Assembly: GCA_002914805.1 (NCBI GenBank)
Contig: JXTB01000050.1
Span: forward strand, 885,317 to 949,316
DNA from: Parasponia andersonii
Lineage: Eukaryota > Streptophyta > Magnoliopsida > Rosales > Cannabaceae
Direction: 5' to 3'
Length of the DNA: 64,000 bases
Part shown: positions 1-10,462 of the stretch, piece by piece
Layout: each line of letters starts with the position of its first letter
Numbering within the stretch: the stretch's first letter is position 1
Notes under the pieces: generated by a model
Seen by the model: only the letters and a program-made list of their open reading frames with translations
What the model was told of the DNA's origin: nothing
Database searches by the model: none
Program-made: the position numbers and the translations under genes

Positions 1-77
1 AAAAGAAACTATGCTTCTCTCTTTCCATGAAAAAGACTGCTGCTAAAATTTTACAGTGTGGTCTTTATTAGCCTATT

Positions 78-1090
78 TTGTTTAAAGACACTAACAATTT
101 TTGCCGTTCTTGTGAAAGATGCCAAAAGCTAGGAGCATTAACCCGATGCCATATGATGCCTCTTAACCCTATACTTGTTATTGAAATATTTGATTGTTGG
201 GGTATTGATTTTATAGGTCTTTTTTCTTCTTCTTTTGGTTATCTATATATTCTTCTTGTTGTTGATTACGTGTCCAAATGGGTCGAGGTCGTGCCTTGCC
301 ACACTAATGATAATAATGTTGTGGTAAAATTTCTAAAAGAAAATGTCTTATCTAGGTATGGAACAACACGTGTTATTATAAATGATCAACTGACACATTT
401 CTGTAACCGTTCTTTTGAGGCTTTGATGCGCAGGTATGGTGTTATACACAAGATGTCAACTGCATATCATCCACAGACTAATGGACAAGCTGAACTTGCA
501 AATAGGGAGGTCAAACAAATCCTAGAGAAGACTGTCAACCCGAACCGAAAAGATTGGTCTTTATGTCTTTCTGATGCACTTTGGGCGTACCGTACTGCCT
601 ATAAGACCGTACTTGGGATGTCCCCGTATAGACTTATCTATAGAAAAGTATGTCATTTACCTGTAGAGCTAGAACATAAAGCTTATTAGGTTGTTAAAGC
701 CTTTAACTTTGATTTGACTGCAGCAGGGCTTCATAGAAAGTTACAGTTATCAGAAATTAAAGAATTGCGAAATGATGCATATGATAATTCCAAAATCTAC
801 AAGGCGAAACTGAAAGCAAACCATGACAAACAGATTTTGCGAAGAATTTTGAGCGAAACCAACAGGTTCATCTTTATGATTCTTGATTGCATCTCCACCC
901 TTGTAAGCTGAGAACTCGACGGATCGGTCCATTTATTGTAAAACAAGTTTTTCCAAATGGTGTTGTTGAGATTCAAGATCCAACCGACAGGCGAATTTTT
1001 CCTGTAAATGGACAACGGTTGAAGAATTTTGTGGAGATGGTAGACCAACCTAAGGAGATCATTTTGGTGGCTCCTATCTACCATGACTGA
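78..1090 (+). pseudogene. Ty3/gypsy retrotransposon integrase (3' end of pol), degenerate
   Basis: This is the end of a retrotransposon polyprotein that begins to the left of the window. The frame at 78-689 carries the last part of an integrase zinc finger (CERC), then the catalytic core. The first acidic residue is in WGIDFIG, the second in the NDQLTHF segment, and the Glu is in [14 protein letters not shown], so the D,D,E signature is visible. An in-frame TAG at 687-689 interrupts it where the family has a Trp. The same frame continues to 911. A frameshift between about 830 and 890 puts the C-terminal domain (KLRTRRIGPF, then VFPNGVVEI) in another frame, ending at 1090. The stop and frameshift make it inactive. 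The style is that of the plant Tat/Athila branch, judged by eye. Confidence 0.9.
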
Positions 1091-2497
1091 TCAGGTTTTA
1101 TCTTTCTATACTATATTTTATTTTTGTTTTTGTTTTTGTTTTCTTTAGTTTGTTTTTATCCTCTTTTCTAGCCTATTCATTACAAAGCCTATACTTCGTG
1201 TGAAAATTCCATCGCTCTGGTATGCTCTATCTTTTGTTCTTTTTTTTTTCCTATATTTTATGCCAGTGAGGACATTATCTGATTTAGGTTGGGGGTGGTG
1301 GCATATGCATGCACATTTTTAATGTACATATTTTTCATACATGTACAAATTTTTCCAAAAAAAAAATAATATTTTTTTTGAAAAATTGAAAATTAAAAAA
1401 AAAAAGTTTTTTTTTAGTTACGACTCAGTTTGATGATCAAATGCTGATGATAAGATTTGGTTTTACTGATTAAAGTTCTTAGAAAAATGATGAATATTGT
1501 TTTTGTCTATGTGCTTGATTCTTATGTTAGTTTGATTTTTTTTTTTTTTTGCTTATGATTCTTTAATATTTTTAAGCACTCAGTTGCATTCTAATTGTTT
1601 TGTTTACTTAGAGAAAGTTTATGTGATTAAGTGAATTTTTGAAATCTCATCAGTAAACTCTAGAATCTGTTTGATTATCATTTGAGGCGAAATCCTAGAC
1701 TAAGTTGTATTAGAGATATAATTTAGGCTATTTTTGGATCATTTGAGCCTTTCAAGCCTACTTTTGACACTTGATTATCTTTAGTTTACCCATGTGAGCC
1801 TAATTTTATCCTTTTCTTTATTATCCATATTTTTAGCCTAAAGCTTATAATGGTTTCTTATATTTTACCTTTTGCCTTATAGCGCATGTGATCTTTATTG
1901 AGCATATTTTATGTGATATTATAGGAGGAAGGGTGGTGTTTTGAAATATCTTTTTGAGGCTAAAAAAATGATAAAAATAATAAGTTTAGGGGTTATATCA
2001 ATAAAGTGTTTGAGATGAAGTTTTATAAAGATCTGAGAATAAGATATGCGCTTTAGGTGATTTGAGCCATAAAAATGACTATTATCCTACCTTTACCCCA
2101 GCTATATATTACAAGCTTAAATAAAGTCCTATTAATCTCTGGTGCAGTATTGGTCTACATTACTGGAGAGTGGTATGAAAAACAGACTTATGAAGTTTAT
2201 TTACTATCTTGAGATTGCATATGTCACTTGATTGTATAAATTGATCTGAGTTGCGAAGGATTAAATGTTACTGTTCACACACACACTCAAGAATTTTAAG
2301 TGAGGTTAAATTGACATTTGAATTGAAATTCTAGACCAGTTGCAGTGTTCAAAATTTCTCTTTGAGTTTTATATTATGTGAAAGCATTTGAAGCGAAATT
2401 TTGAGAATTGAACTGAGTTATGTTTAGATTTTTAGATTTTTCTTTTAGGTTTTTCTTTTCTTTTGCTAAGGACTAACAAAATTTAAGTTTGGAGGTG
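1091..2497 (+). mobile_element. 3' non-coding spacer of the Ty3/gypsy element, with polypurine tracts
   Basis: There are 1.4 kb between the end of pol and the 3' LTR and no credible reading frame, only AT-rich sequence with poly-A and poly-T runs. Two purine-rich, G-heavy tracts are visible: ggttgggggtggtgg near 1287-1301, and aagtttggaggtg directly before the LTR at 2498. The second is in the position expected for the plus-strand primer. A long spacer here is usual for Tat and Athila elements, which can carry an extra frame in this place. None survives in this copy. Confidence 0.7.
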
Positions 2498-5400
2498 TGA
2501 TAACTCTATGAAAATAGAGTCATTTATGTTCTTTTTCTTGTATATTTTGTGTGTTTTTAGTTTAATTTAGGTTGTTTTATAGTTAATTTGATTTTTAGTA
2601 TTTAGATATAATTTTATTTAATTTATTTAGTTTAGGAAAATTTAGTTTTATTTAATTAAATTCAGATTAAACTTTCTATTTGATTTAGATTATAACTTAG
2701 GTTTAATTTGAATTTTATTTAGTTTAGATAAACGTTTTATAAGAATTTAGTTTAATTCAATTTATTTTGATTTTGAATTTTGATATAGATTAATTTTGAT
2801 TTTAGATAAAGAAGAAGAAAACATCGGAAAAATGATGAGCTAATCTCGCGAGTGGGAAATGGACTCCATGCGCGATCTCTGCTATCCAATTCTATACCCA
2901 GGTCATCCGAATGCGCGCATGCCTTTCACTCGGGCTGGTGGGTGAGTGAGGAAGCAACTGACATGCAAGCCCACGTCTGCAGCAGTTCCGGTCCATGCCG
3001 GTTCCTGTGCTCCGCAATCTTCGTACACCCGGCATTAGAGTAAATTAAAGTCGCCACTTAAGTTGGTTGACTTCAACGTTTCTTTCAACCAATCACATGC
3101 GAGTTTAGTGCCAAATTTACGTCTTTCGTCCACACCAGATTAATTCCCACAGCCCAGAAACGTGAAAAAAAGGAAGAGGAAGAGAGAGAGAGAAAGAGGG
3201 AAGTGTGCGAGTTTTACACATCACCCAACCAATCAGATTACACCATTAGAAACTTGGAGACTTGCACAACATTCCAAGCTCAGTTATAAATAGCCAAAAG
3301 GTGAGGAAAAATACACACTAATTTTGAGAAGAGAAAATTCTACTTTTTCCTAGAAAGAGAGTGCGAGATGAGTGTGAGATTAGGCTAATTTTTAGAAAGG
3401 TTAGAGAGATGATCTTAGTTGTGTAGTTTTTATGTTTTCCATCTTTGATTCCTGAGAATGTTTCAAAACTTATAAATTTGGTTTGTTGAATTCTTCAATA
3501 TCTTGATTTTTAATATATTATTTTCTAGTTTCTCATATAAATTTTGTAAAAACCCGGATTTTGAGAGGGTAATTTGGACAATTTACCAATTTTCTAGATA
3601 TAATATTGTGGGGATTAATTTGTAAAAGTTTTGTACAGAAGGACTAAATTACAATTTTTGGGGGACTAGATTGATAGAGATTTGAAATTTGAGGACTTAT
3701 GTGCAATTTTTGAAAAATTGCACAGCCCTATAAAATAGGGCCACGTGCCCTGTCCTTTTCTGTTCTCTCTCTCTCTTCTCTCTCTTCTCCCCCGACTTTT
3801 CTCTCTCTGCGTTTCTCGGCCGCACCACTGGAGGAAGCCGCGACCGCTGCTCCAGCCACCGTCTGCCCACGCCACCGACCGGCGAAGGGTCCCCGTGCCA
3901 CGCCGAAGCTCCGCCGCCACCGTCGCTTGCAATGCCGGAATTCCTCCAAATCGCCGTTTCGGTTTTTTCGTCACCGGCGACGATTCCGGCCATCATTTAA
4001 CCTCCAACTAGTCCCATTGGATTCATCTCGTCACAAGGATCATCAAGGTATATATATCTCAATCCTATTTTGCCCGGATTGAAAGTTGTCATTTTTGGGT
4101 ATTTTGAGTTTAAGTTTGACTTTTTGATCCGGCCGTTGAATTGTGTTTTTGTTGTCATTTTTGGATTGTACTCAGCAAATGGAGAAGTTTGATATATATA
4201 TTGCCTATGTTTTGTGATCGGCATAGAAATCGAGATCGGACAGTCAAGATTGGTCTCGTTTTACATGCCACTGGCCCGGTGTGGAACTGGACCTGAATTG
4301 GACAAGTTATATATCTAACCTTGCTATTTTAAGTGCTAGGAATTCAGCGAAGAGATCCGTTTATGGAATTGAAGTTCCGGTGAGAAGTTGGTTTTTCACA
4401 AGAGGACGATCGAGGGCTTGGAATTGGTTCCCGACCCTCCGAGCGATCGTCAACGATACCTTGAGGATTCAATAGCATGGTATTACTATTCGAGCGAGGT
4501 AGGGATTCAATTACCTGTGTTTTATATTATTTTCGAATAAAACTTATTTTTTGCAACATATGAGAACAAATGTGATTTTTGGTTTCTCGAATATCTGTGA
4601 TGGGAATTGGTTGTATGAGATATATACTGTATTGCTCTGGGAATTTTCTAAATGCAGGTTATTTTGGGTATATTGAAAATAGGGCCATATGCTACCCGTT
4701 TTTTTTTTTATAAAAACCTAGTATGCTGATTTTACTGAAAAACCAGAGCACGATTATTTTCACACTTCAGTTCTATATTGCACGTGTCATAGGATCATAA
4801 ATGAGCATCATATTAGCATCGTGGGTTTACAGTGTGGCGCTGCGTGCCCCACCATCAGTGAAAGTCTGTAAACTCGTGTGGGGTTTTGTTACTTCTGATT
4901 ACCTCCCTATTGGCAGGCGTAGGCAATTCGGTTGCCCCTTCAGGTTTGGTAGGCGACACATGGGTGTCCCCTCCGGGTATGGGCTTAGGTATCAGGCAGA
5001 CTGTTAGGCATACTTAGTGCCATCATCCTGGGTTTCCACAGATGAGAGGATGAGAGCTCATGGGTATGGGTTGATTTATGTCATGTGCATATGGATTGAA
5101 TGGTTTTGATTACACTGTTTTATATGTATATATGGATTTACAGTTTGGATTATATATATATGTATGTTTTGGACTAAACTAACCATGCAGAAATTCTCCA
5201 TCACTAAAATATTTTCGATCGAGATAATTGTTTTTTCCAACTGGGCATTTTATGCTTATCCCCCTACCTTCTTCCTCAGGTGGTGTCCAGTGCAATCTTG
5301 GTGATCAAGAGGAGTAAGAGTTCATCTAGATTGCAGTTCGTCTCTTGATAATACTAGGAGTTTGTTGTCGTAGTCTTTGGACTATTTGGGTTTTGTATTA

Positions 5401-6208
5401 GCATTGAACTAAGATTACTGCTTTCTATTTTGTCTGCGAACTTATGTATGCCATTCTGGTATTTGACTTTTGTTGTGGATGATGATGATACATGGGCTTT
5501 TATGTGACTTCGTAATTTTTAATTATTATTCAGTCTATGTTTAATGGTGTATACGAACTGTGGGAGTGGTTCATGAGATGGAATTCCGATTATTTTATTT
5601 AAATGGACTGTTTTTATAAAAACTAGAATTTTTGACACTTTTCAAATAAATCTAGGAATTTTTCACCTTTGTGAAATTCTCCTTCTACCACTGGCCCGGG
5701 TTTTGTGTCGTGACAAATTTAGTCATGTTTTCTTTATTTGGTGATTTAAACTAGATTATAATTATATTTGTTTTATTGGTTGATCTTTAACTACAGTATT
5801 GTCTCTGTGATATATTGTCGATCTTAGATAACTAATAAGATAGATTATTTTTGGTGTTAATTGGAAGAATTTCTCATATTGAATACTTTAAACCAATATA
5901 TGTTCGTAATTGCTATATTTTCTAGTTATGTATTTGGGATGTGAAATATATAATTGAGTGATAATTAGGAATCAAAGTTGGTAACAGTTCGACGAATAAT
6001 TAAGTGAATCTTGAAGCCTTGTTTTCTCATATTCGTATTTTCATTTATTATTTTTGTGATTATTTTAATTTATTACAGAGTTAATTTTAATTTTCAATTC
6101 TTCTTTTTGTTTCTCGTTACCTTTTATTGTTAATTTATTTCTCTGTAGGATCAACACCTTAATCTATACTGCGATAGCTGCTATTATATTTTGAGCGTAG
6201 ACATCACA
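2498..6208 (+). mobile_element. 3' LTR of the Ty3/gypsy element, interrupted by a solo LTR
   Basis: The LTR starts with TGATAACTCTATGAAAATAG right after a polypurine tract. The left part is 2498-3544. The right part resumes at 5721 and ends near 6208 (agacatcaca; the exact terminal CA is uncertain by a few bases). A TATA-like ttataaata lies near 3284. Without the insertion and its target duplication the LTR is about 1.5 kb. The opening resembles the LTRs ending at 26130 and 37640, which read TGATAACTCTATAAAAATAG on the other strand, so the families are related. The 5' LTR is outside the window. Confidence 0.75.
3545..5715 (+). mobile_element. Solo LTR, 2171 bp, nested in another LTR
   Basis: The sequence begins TGTAAAAACCCGG and ends GTGTCGTGACA. 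It is flanked by a perfect 5-bp direct repeat, aattt, at 3540-3544 and 5716-5720. A TATA-like ctataaaatagg lies near 3728, followed by a CT-rich stretch and a GC-rich patch (3790-3990) that opens spurious frames on both strands. No internal retroelement domain is present, so this is what remains after recombination between two LTRs. The host LTR reads on seamlessly after the second aattt. A decayed relative lies at 52.4-53.3 kb. Confidence 0.88.
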
Positions 6209-6297
6209 CAGCACAGACGGAACGTCTAATGTCAATTGATCTCAACAAAACAATGAAGGGTTAGGTAATGCTTGAAAGTTGAAAACTTTGAGATCAT

Positions 6298-6675
6298 GTT
6301 TGGTTCAAAGGAAAATAGAAAGGTGATTCCAAAAAAAAGTACATTCTTTATTTGGTTGTATTTTTAGCAAAAAGACTTATGATTCTATTAGAATCACAAT
6401 TACACAAAATGGTGGAATTATTATTCCACTTTACCACTAATGGAATTAGAATTCCATCATTTTACAAAAATTTTAATATCCAATTTTTCCTATTTTTTTT
6501 CTTTTCAAAACATCTAAAAGTAAGGATATTTTTGCCAACATAATATTTTTTCCATTCTATTCTAAGACTATTTCAAGTTTTAACCAAACAATAGATTATT
6601 ATTCCTATTTCTTTTCTAATTTCATTTCGTTACGATTCTCATTACCATTTTAATTCTATTCCACGAATCAAATAC
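6298..6675. mobile_element. Probable MITE
   Basis: The left end reads gtttggttcaaaggaaaata and the reverse complement of the right end reads atttgattcgtggaatagaa, an imperfect terminal inverted repeat. The interior is AT-rich with several copies of gaatt/attcca motifs and no coding capacity. Terminal sequences of this kind are common in plant non-autonomous DNA transposons. Exact ends and target duplication are not resolved. Confidence 0.45.
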
Positions 6676-7012
6676 CACTTGAGTGCTTCAAAGGATATTT
6701 GTGTTGTAGTGAGCAATAATGCGAATACTTGTGAGGATCTCAATTTGATCCATGATTCACAAAAAATTATTCAAACATAACATTGTCAAATATTGAGACT
6801 ACACTTGAAAATACAACAAGTCATTTGTAAAACATTCATTTTTCATGAGGTACTCCTAATTCTAGTATGTTGATCAAATGTTATTTAGATTCTGTCACTT
6901 AAATCACAAGCTTAAAACTATTTTTTTAGGTCGAATTTTAGCTCCTACTTTTCCAGTATAACATTTTACTATAAAATAATGTATTTCATGCCTTTTTTTC
7001 TTGTTTTTTTTA

Positions 7013-7553
7013 GGGTTAATAGTACAAGTAGTCCTTAAAATATCCAATTTATGGTATTTTGGTCCTCAAAATTTGAATTGCAGTAATTATGCTCTTGAAC
7101 TTTCCGATTAAAATAATTTGATCCTTAAACTGCTTAAATTGTAATATGTTGTTTAATTTTTGACTAAAAATGTATGTGAGGAACATGCGTCGGCATCTAA
7201 ACATATATTTTAAAGGTTATTTAAGAATTTCAAGTGTAATAATGAACAATTAAAGAAAATTTTTCCTTAAAATTATAGCTCCAAGAATCTCAAAAATGTT
7301 AAAAATACATCTTTTCTTCTTTTCAAATCATTTTTGTTCATTTTTTTTCCTTTAAATATATTTTCAGATGCTACGATGTGATCTTTATATGTGTTTTTAA
7401 CTATAAATTTAACAGGAGATAGTAATTTAGACAGTTCAAGAACTAAATTATTATAAATCAGAAAGCTCATGAATTTAATTACCACAATTGAAATTTTAAT
7501 GACCAAATTACCATAAATTTGATAGTTTAAGGACTATTTGCGCCATAATCCCC
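7013..7553. mobile_element. MITE with long terminal inverted repeats, Mutator-like
   Basis: The left arm begins gggttaatagtacaagtagt and the reverse complement of the right arm begins ggggattatggcgcaaatag. The two arms can be aligned for about 120 bp with scattered mismatches. The element is 541 bp and has no reading frame of its own. The flanks tttttttta (7004-7012) and tttctttta (7554-7562) match at 8 of 9 positions, which fits the 9-bp target duplication of Mutator-like transposons, although low complexity weakens that evidence. Confidence 0.75.
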
Positions 7554-7634
7554 TTTCTTTTATTAGCAACTTCTTTCCCCTTATTTTATGATGATTCATA
7601 AATGTGTTTAAGATGAGACAAAAATATAAAAGAG

Positions 7635-7823
7635 ACAGCCTAAAGATAGCTCAAGTAGTTGGAAACCCTAGTACCTAGAGGTTCACTCTCTCCTAAGTAG
7701 ACAGTTTGAATCCTATTGTACATAACCCTTGGAGTCATACCTCTTAACTTTTGAAGATTCGGTATGCAAACCCGTAAGATTAGTCATGGCACTAATCACG
7801 AGCACTCATTGGTTAAAAAAAAA
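7635..7823 (+). mobile_element. tRNA-derived SINE-like element
   Basis: A sequence resembling RNA polymerase III box A, tagctcaagtagttgg, lies at 7647-7662. A box B-like agtttgaatcc follows at 7703-7713, about 40 bases later, as in tRNA genes and tRNA-derived SINEs. The unit ends in a run of A at 7815-7823. It does not fold as a complete tRNA, so a SINE is the better reading. The family was not identified. Confidence 0.55.
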
Positions 7824-7827
7824 TTAG

Positions 7828-7846
7828 TAGTAGTAGTAGTAGTAGT
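7828..7846. repeat. (AGT)n microsatellite
   Basis: Six tandem copies of a trinucleotide (tag/tagtag) directly follow the A-rich tail of the SINE-like element. Microsatellites often grow at such tails. Confidence 0.8.
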
Positions 7847-7866
7847 TATAATAATAATAATATGAA

Positions 7867-8050
7867 TAATGTTATGAGATACCAATGGTGTGTAGTACCA
7901 TATGATGTATCAATCTGTTACTGACTAATCATAATTATAATTCAATTAGGGATCTGTTTGATACCCAGTTTATTAATTAGAATAATCCAGTTATAGACAG
8001 ACACATCATTGTGGTATTAGACACCACTGATGCCCTATTACTCTAATAAT
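7867..8050. mobile_element. Probable MITE (fold-back element)
   Basis: The left arm (gttatgagataccaatggtg, from 7871) and the reverse complement of the right arm (gtaatagggcatcagtggtg, from about 8047) align imperfectly for about 70 bp and flank a short AT-rich loop. There is no coding capacity. The class is not clear. Confidence 0.6.
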
Positions 8051-9449
8051 ATGGTTCTATTATCACCCATGTTTTTCTCTCTTCACATCCTTTCTAATTA
8101 ATTAAATTTCTACAAACATATCCTCCCATAAATTACCAAAAATATCCTTATATAATCATAATATAAAAAAATTTCATTTTTAAGCTCATACCTCAAATAC
8201 ATCCAATATAGCACTCTTAGAACAAGTCATCAATCTAAAAAATCAACAATTCAATTTTCCCAAACATCGATGGACAAATTGCCAATATCTAAGACTTTGA
8301 TTATACCATTGATTTCATTGAAATAAGGTATTTTTTAAAAAATTTTAATATTATTATTGTTTATTTGTTCTTACCAATATATATATATATATTTATCTAT
8401 ATATTTATAGATTGTCAATCTAATAAGTTTTTTTTCTACCTACGTATAGATATTTTTTTTTAGCCGATGGATCATCATCTAACAATGATCCAACAGCTAT
8501 AATGATATGCATGAATAGCTATAAATCATTAATTTTATTTCTCTCTCTTACTTTTTTTTATAAAAAATGTGCATAATAAATTTTAATTAGTCAAAATGAT
8601 ACCTATGTCTAGGTTAAAAAAAATACCTATTGGAATGGTGTCCATAAATATATATATATATATATATAAAATTGAAAGAGTAATAACATCTTTTTTTAGA
8701 AAGGCTTTTCAAGGAAATTAAAGTAATCACTAGTCAAATTGTTACAAAAATAGTACAAGTAAAAGCCGATTTCATCCTAACCCTAGTAAGAATATAGGCT
8801 ATCATATTCTTATTATAAAAAATATGATTGCAATATACCACATTTCACTTACAAATAAAAAACTCAAAGCAAATCTTTAGAACCATAAGGAGAACTCTTT
8901 TAAGGCATCTATCAATAAATACCACTGCAATCCATTCTTCATAATGTCCATTAGTAAATACCATATTCTTTGCGACATTCATTAGTAAACAATATCCTCA
9001 GTCTTCACGATATCCATCAGCAAATGCTACACAAAATCTTCGAAATATAACTCTCAAAAGCTTCAGTTCTAAAAGAATATCAACAAAAAATTCATAAGGA
9101 ATTAATAAAAAAACCTCTCTAAATATGAATATAAACTTATACAGTTCTAAAGAATAACTACACTAAAATTAGAAAAGAACTAAAATACAACAAAAAATAG
9201 TACAAATCTAAGTTTGGGTGTACTAAATGCACCATATATTTAGATTTAAGTAGATAACTGCTATCACAAAACAGAAAAATTATTGAGAAATAAAATCAAA
9301 AATAAAAATATGAGAAAAAGACCCGTACCGAGGAGAGGAAAGATCTCCATCACCAATAAAAGAGGCACCCTGCTAAGAAATGAGAAGAGGAGACAAAGAT
9401 AAGAAGGCTACAAGCGGAAAGATCACTCTCTCTAGAAAGGATAGAAGGA
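8051..9449. other. AT-rich intergenic sequence
   Basis: No gene is seen. There are (AT)n runs near 8378-8392 and 8648-8668. A T-run followed by antisense AT-rich sequence from about 8688 could be the poly(A) end of a minus-strand retroposon, but no coding trace supports this. Confidence 0.5.
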
Positions 9450-9897
9450 ACTCTTGAATTCGTTTCTTCACTTTTTGAAATAGCATTGGCATCTCATGAT
9501 ATGATTTTTGTTTGATTTGTACATAAACTTGCTTAAATTAGTTCCTCCCCTAAAACTACAGCCGGGTATATATATATATATATACATATAGTTTCTTTAA
9601 TTGTGTATATTTTTTTTTTCAAAATAATTAATATACCCACTTATAATAACATGATCATGTAAAATATATTCCTCTTCACTCTTGAATTCGTTTCTTTACT
9701 TTTTGAAAGAGCATTGGTATCTCATGATATGATTTTTGTTTGATTTGTGCATAAACTTGCTTAAATTAGTTCCCCCCTAAAACTACAGCCAGATATATAT
9801 ATATATATATATATATTAAGTTTCTTAAATCGTGTATAATTTTTTTTCATATTATACCCACTTAAAATAACATGATCATGGAAAACATATTCCTCAT
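9450..9897 (+). repeat. Direct tandem duplication, period about 228 bp
   Basis: The segment starting actcttgaattcgtttctt occurs at 9450 and again at 9678. The copies share blocks such as catctcatgatatgattt and cataaacttgcttaaatt, and differ mainly in the length of an (AT)n run and single bases. There are no frames. This is a local tandem duplication upstream of the FAD oxidoreductase gene. Confidence 0.85.
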
Positions 9898-10462
9898 ATT
9901 CTCTTTTTTTTTTTCCTTACTACAAAATTTCTCGAACATAGTTATCAACAAATTTATGTAACCCTAATGAGTTTGGGAACTCCAACTTGATGATGAAATA
10001 AATGAGTTTTGGAACTCCAATTTGAGGTTGAGTATTTTATCATCCAAATTGCTAGGTTAGATTATGTCATGAATTCTACTCAACTCATTCAATATATGTA
10101 TTTTTTCTTTACTATCTAGTAAAAAGAAGAAAAATGTACACTATGTTATTGTTTTCTTTTATTTTTATTTTTATTTATATTTTTTAGCGTGGAAAAAAAA
10201 GCACATTGTATTTTATTCATAAATAATAAAAGAAAATTTAAAAAGTGTATAAAAGGAAATTTTAAAATTTTTCAATTCTAATTAGAAAGGAGGCCGCGAG
10301 AGGAAAAAGAATAAAAAACATAAAATAGGTCTCGAATCTGATTTGGAAATACGACGTGTCGTTTGAAAAACGCTTCCCCTTATCCTCGTTTCACTTCTCA
10401 GCAGCTGAGCACTTTTCTTAAGTTTTCTTCTCACTCTCTGCTCTGTTCCAACTTCCCAAGCC
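9898..10462 (+). promoter_or_regulatory. Upstream region and 5' leader of the FAD oxidoreductase gene
   Basis: AT-rich sequence becomes GC-richer and CT-rich from about 10330, as is usual for plant 5' leaders. A small inverted repeat, acgacgtgtcgt at 10351-10362, contains an ACGTG core of the kind bound by bZIP factors. The start site was not determined. The ATG at 10463 is the first in the gene's frame and is followed directly by transit-peptide-like sequence. Confidence 0.4.

Noticed and set aside
3666-4011. Overlapping frames of 73-102 codons on both strands in a GC-rich patch
   Set aside because: They lie in the leader region of the solo LTR. The GC- and CT-rich composition opens frames on both strands and no domain is recognisable.
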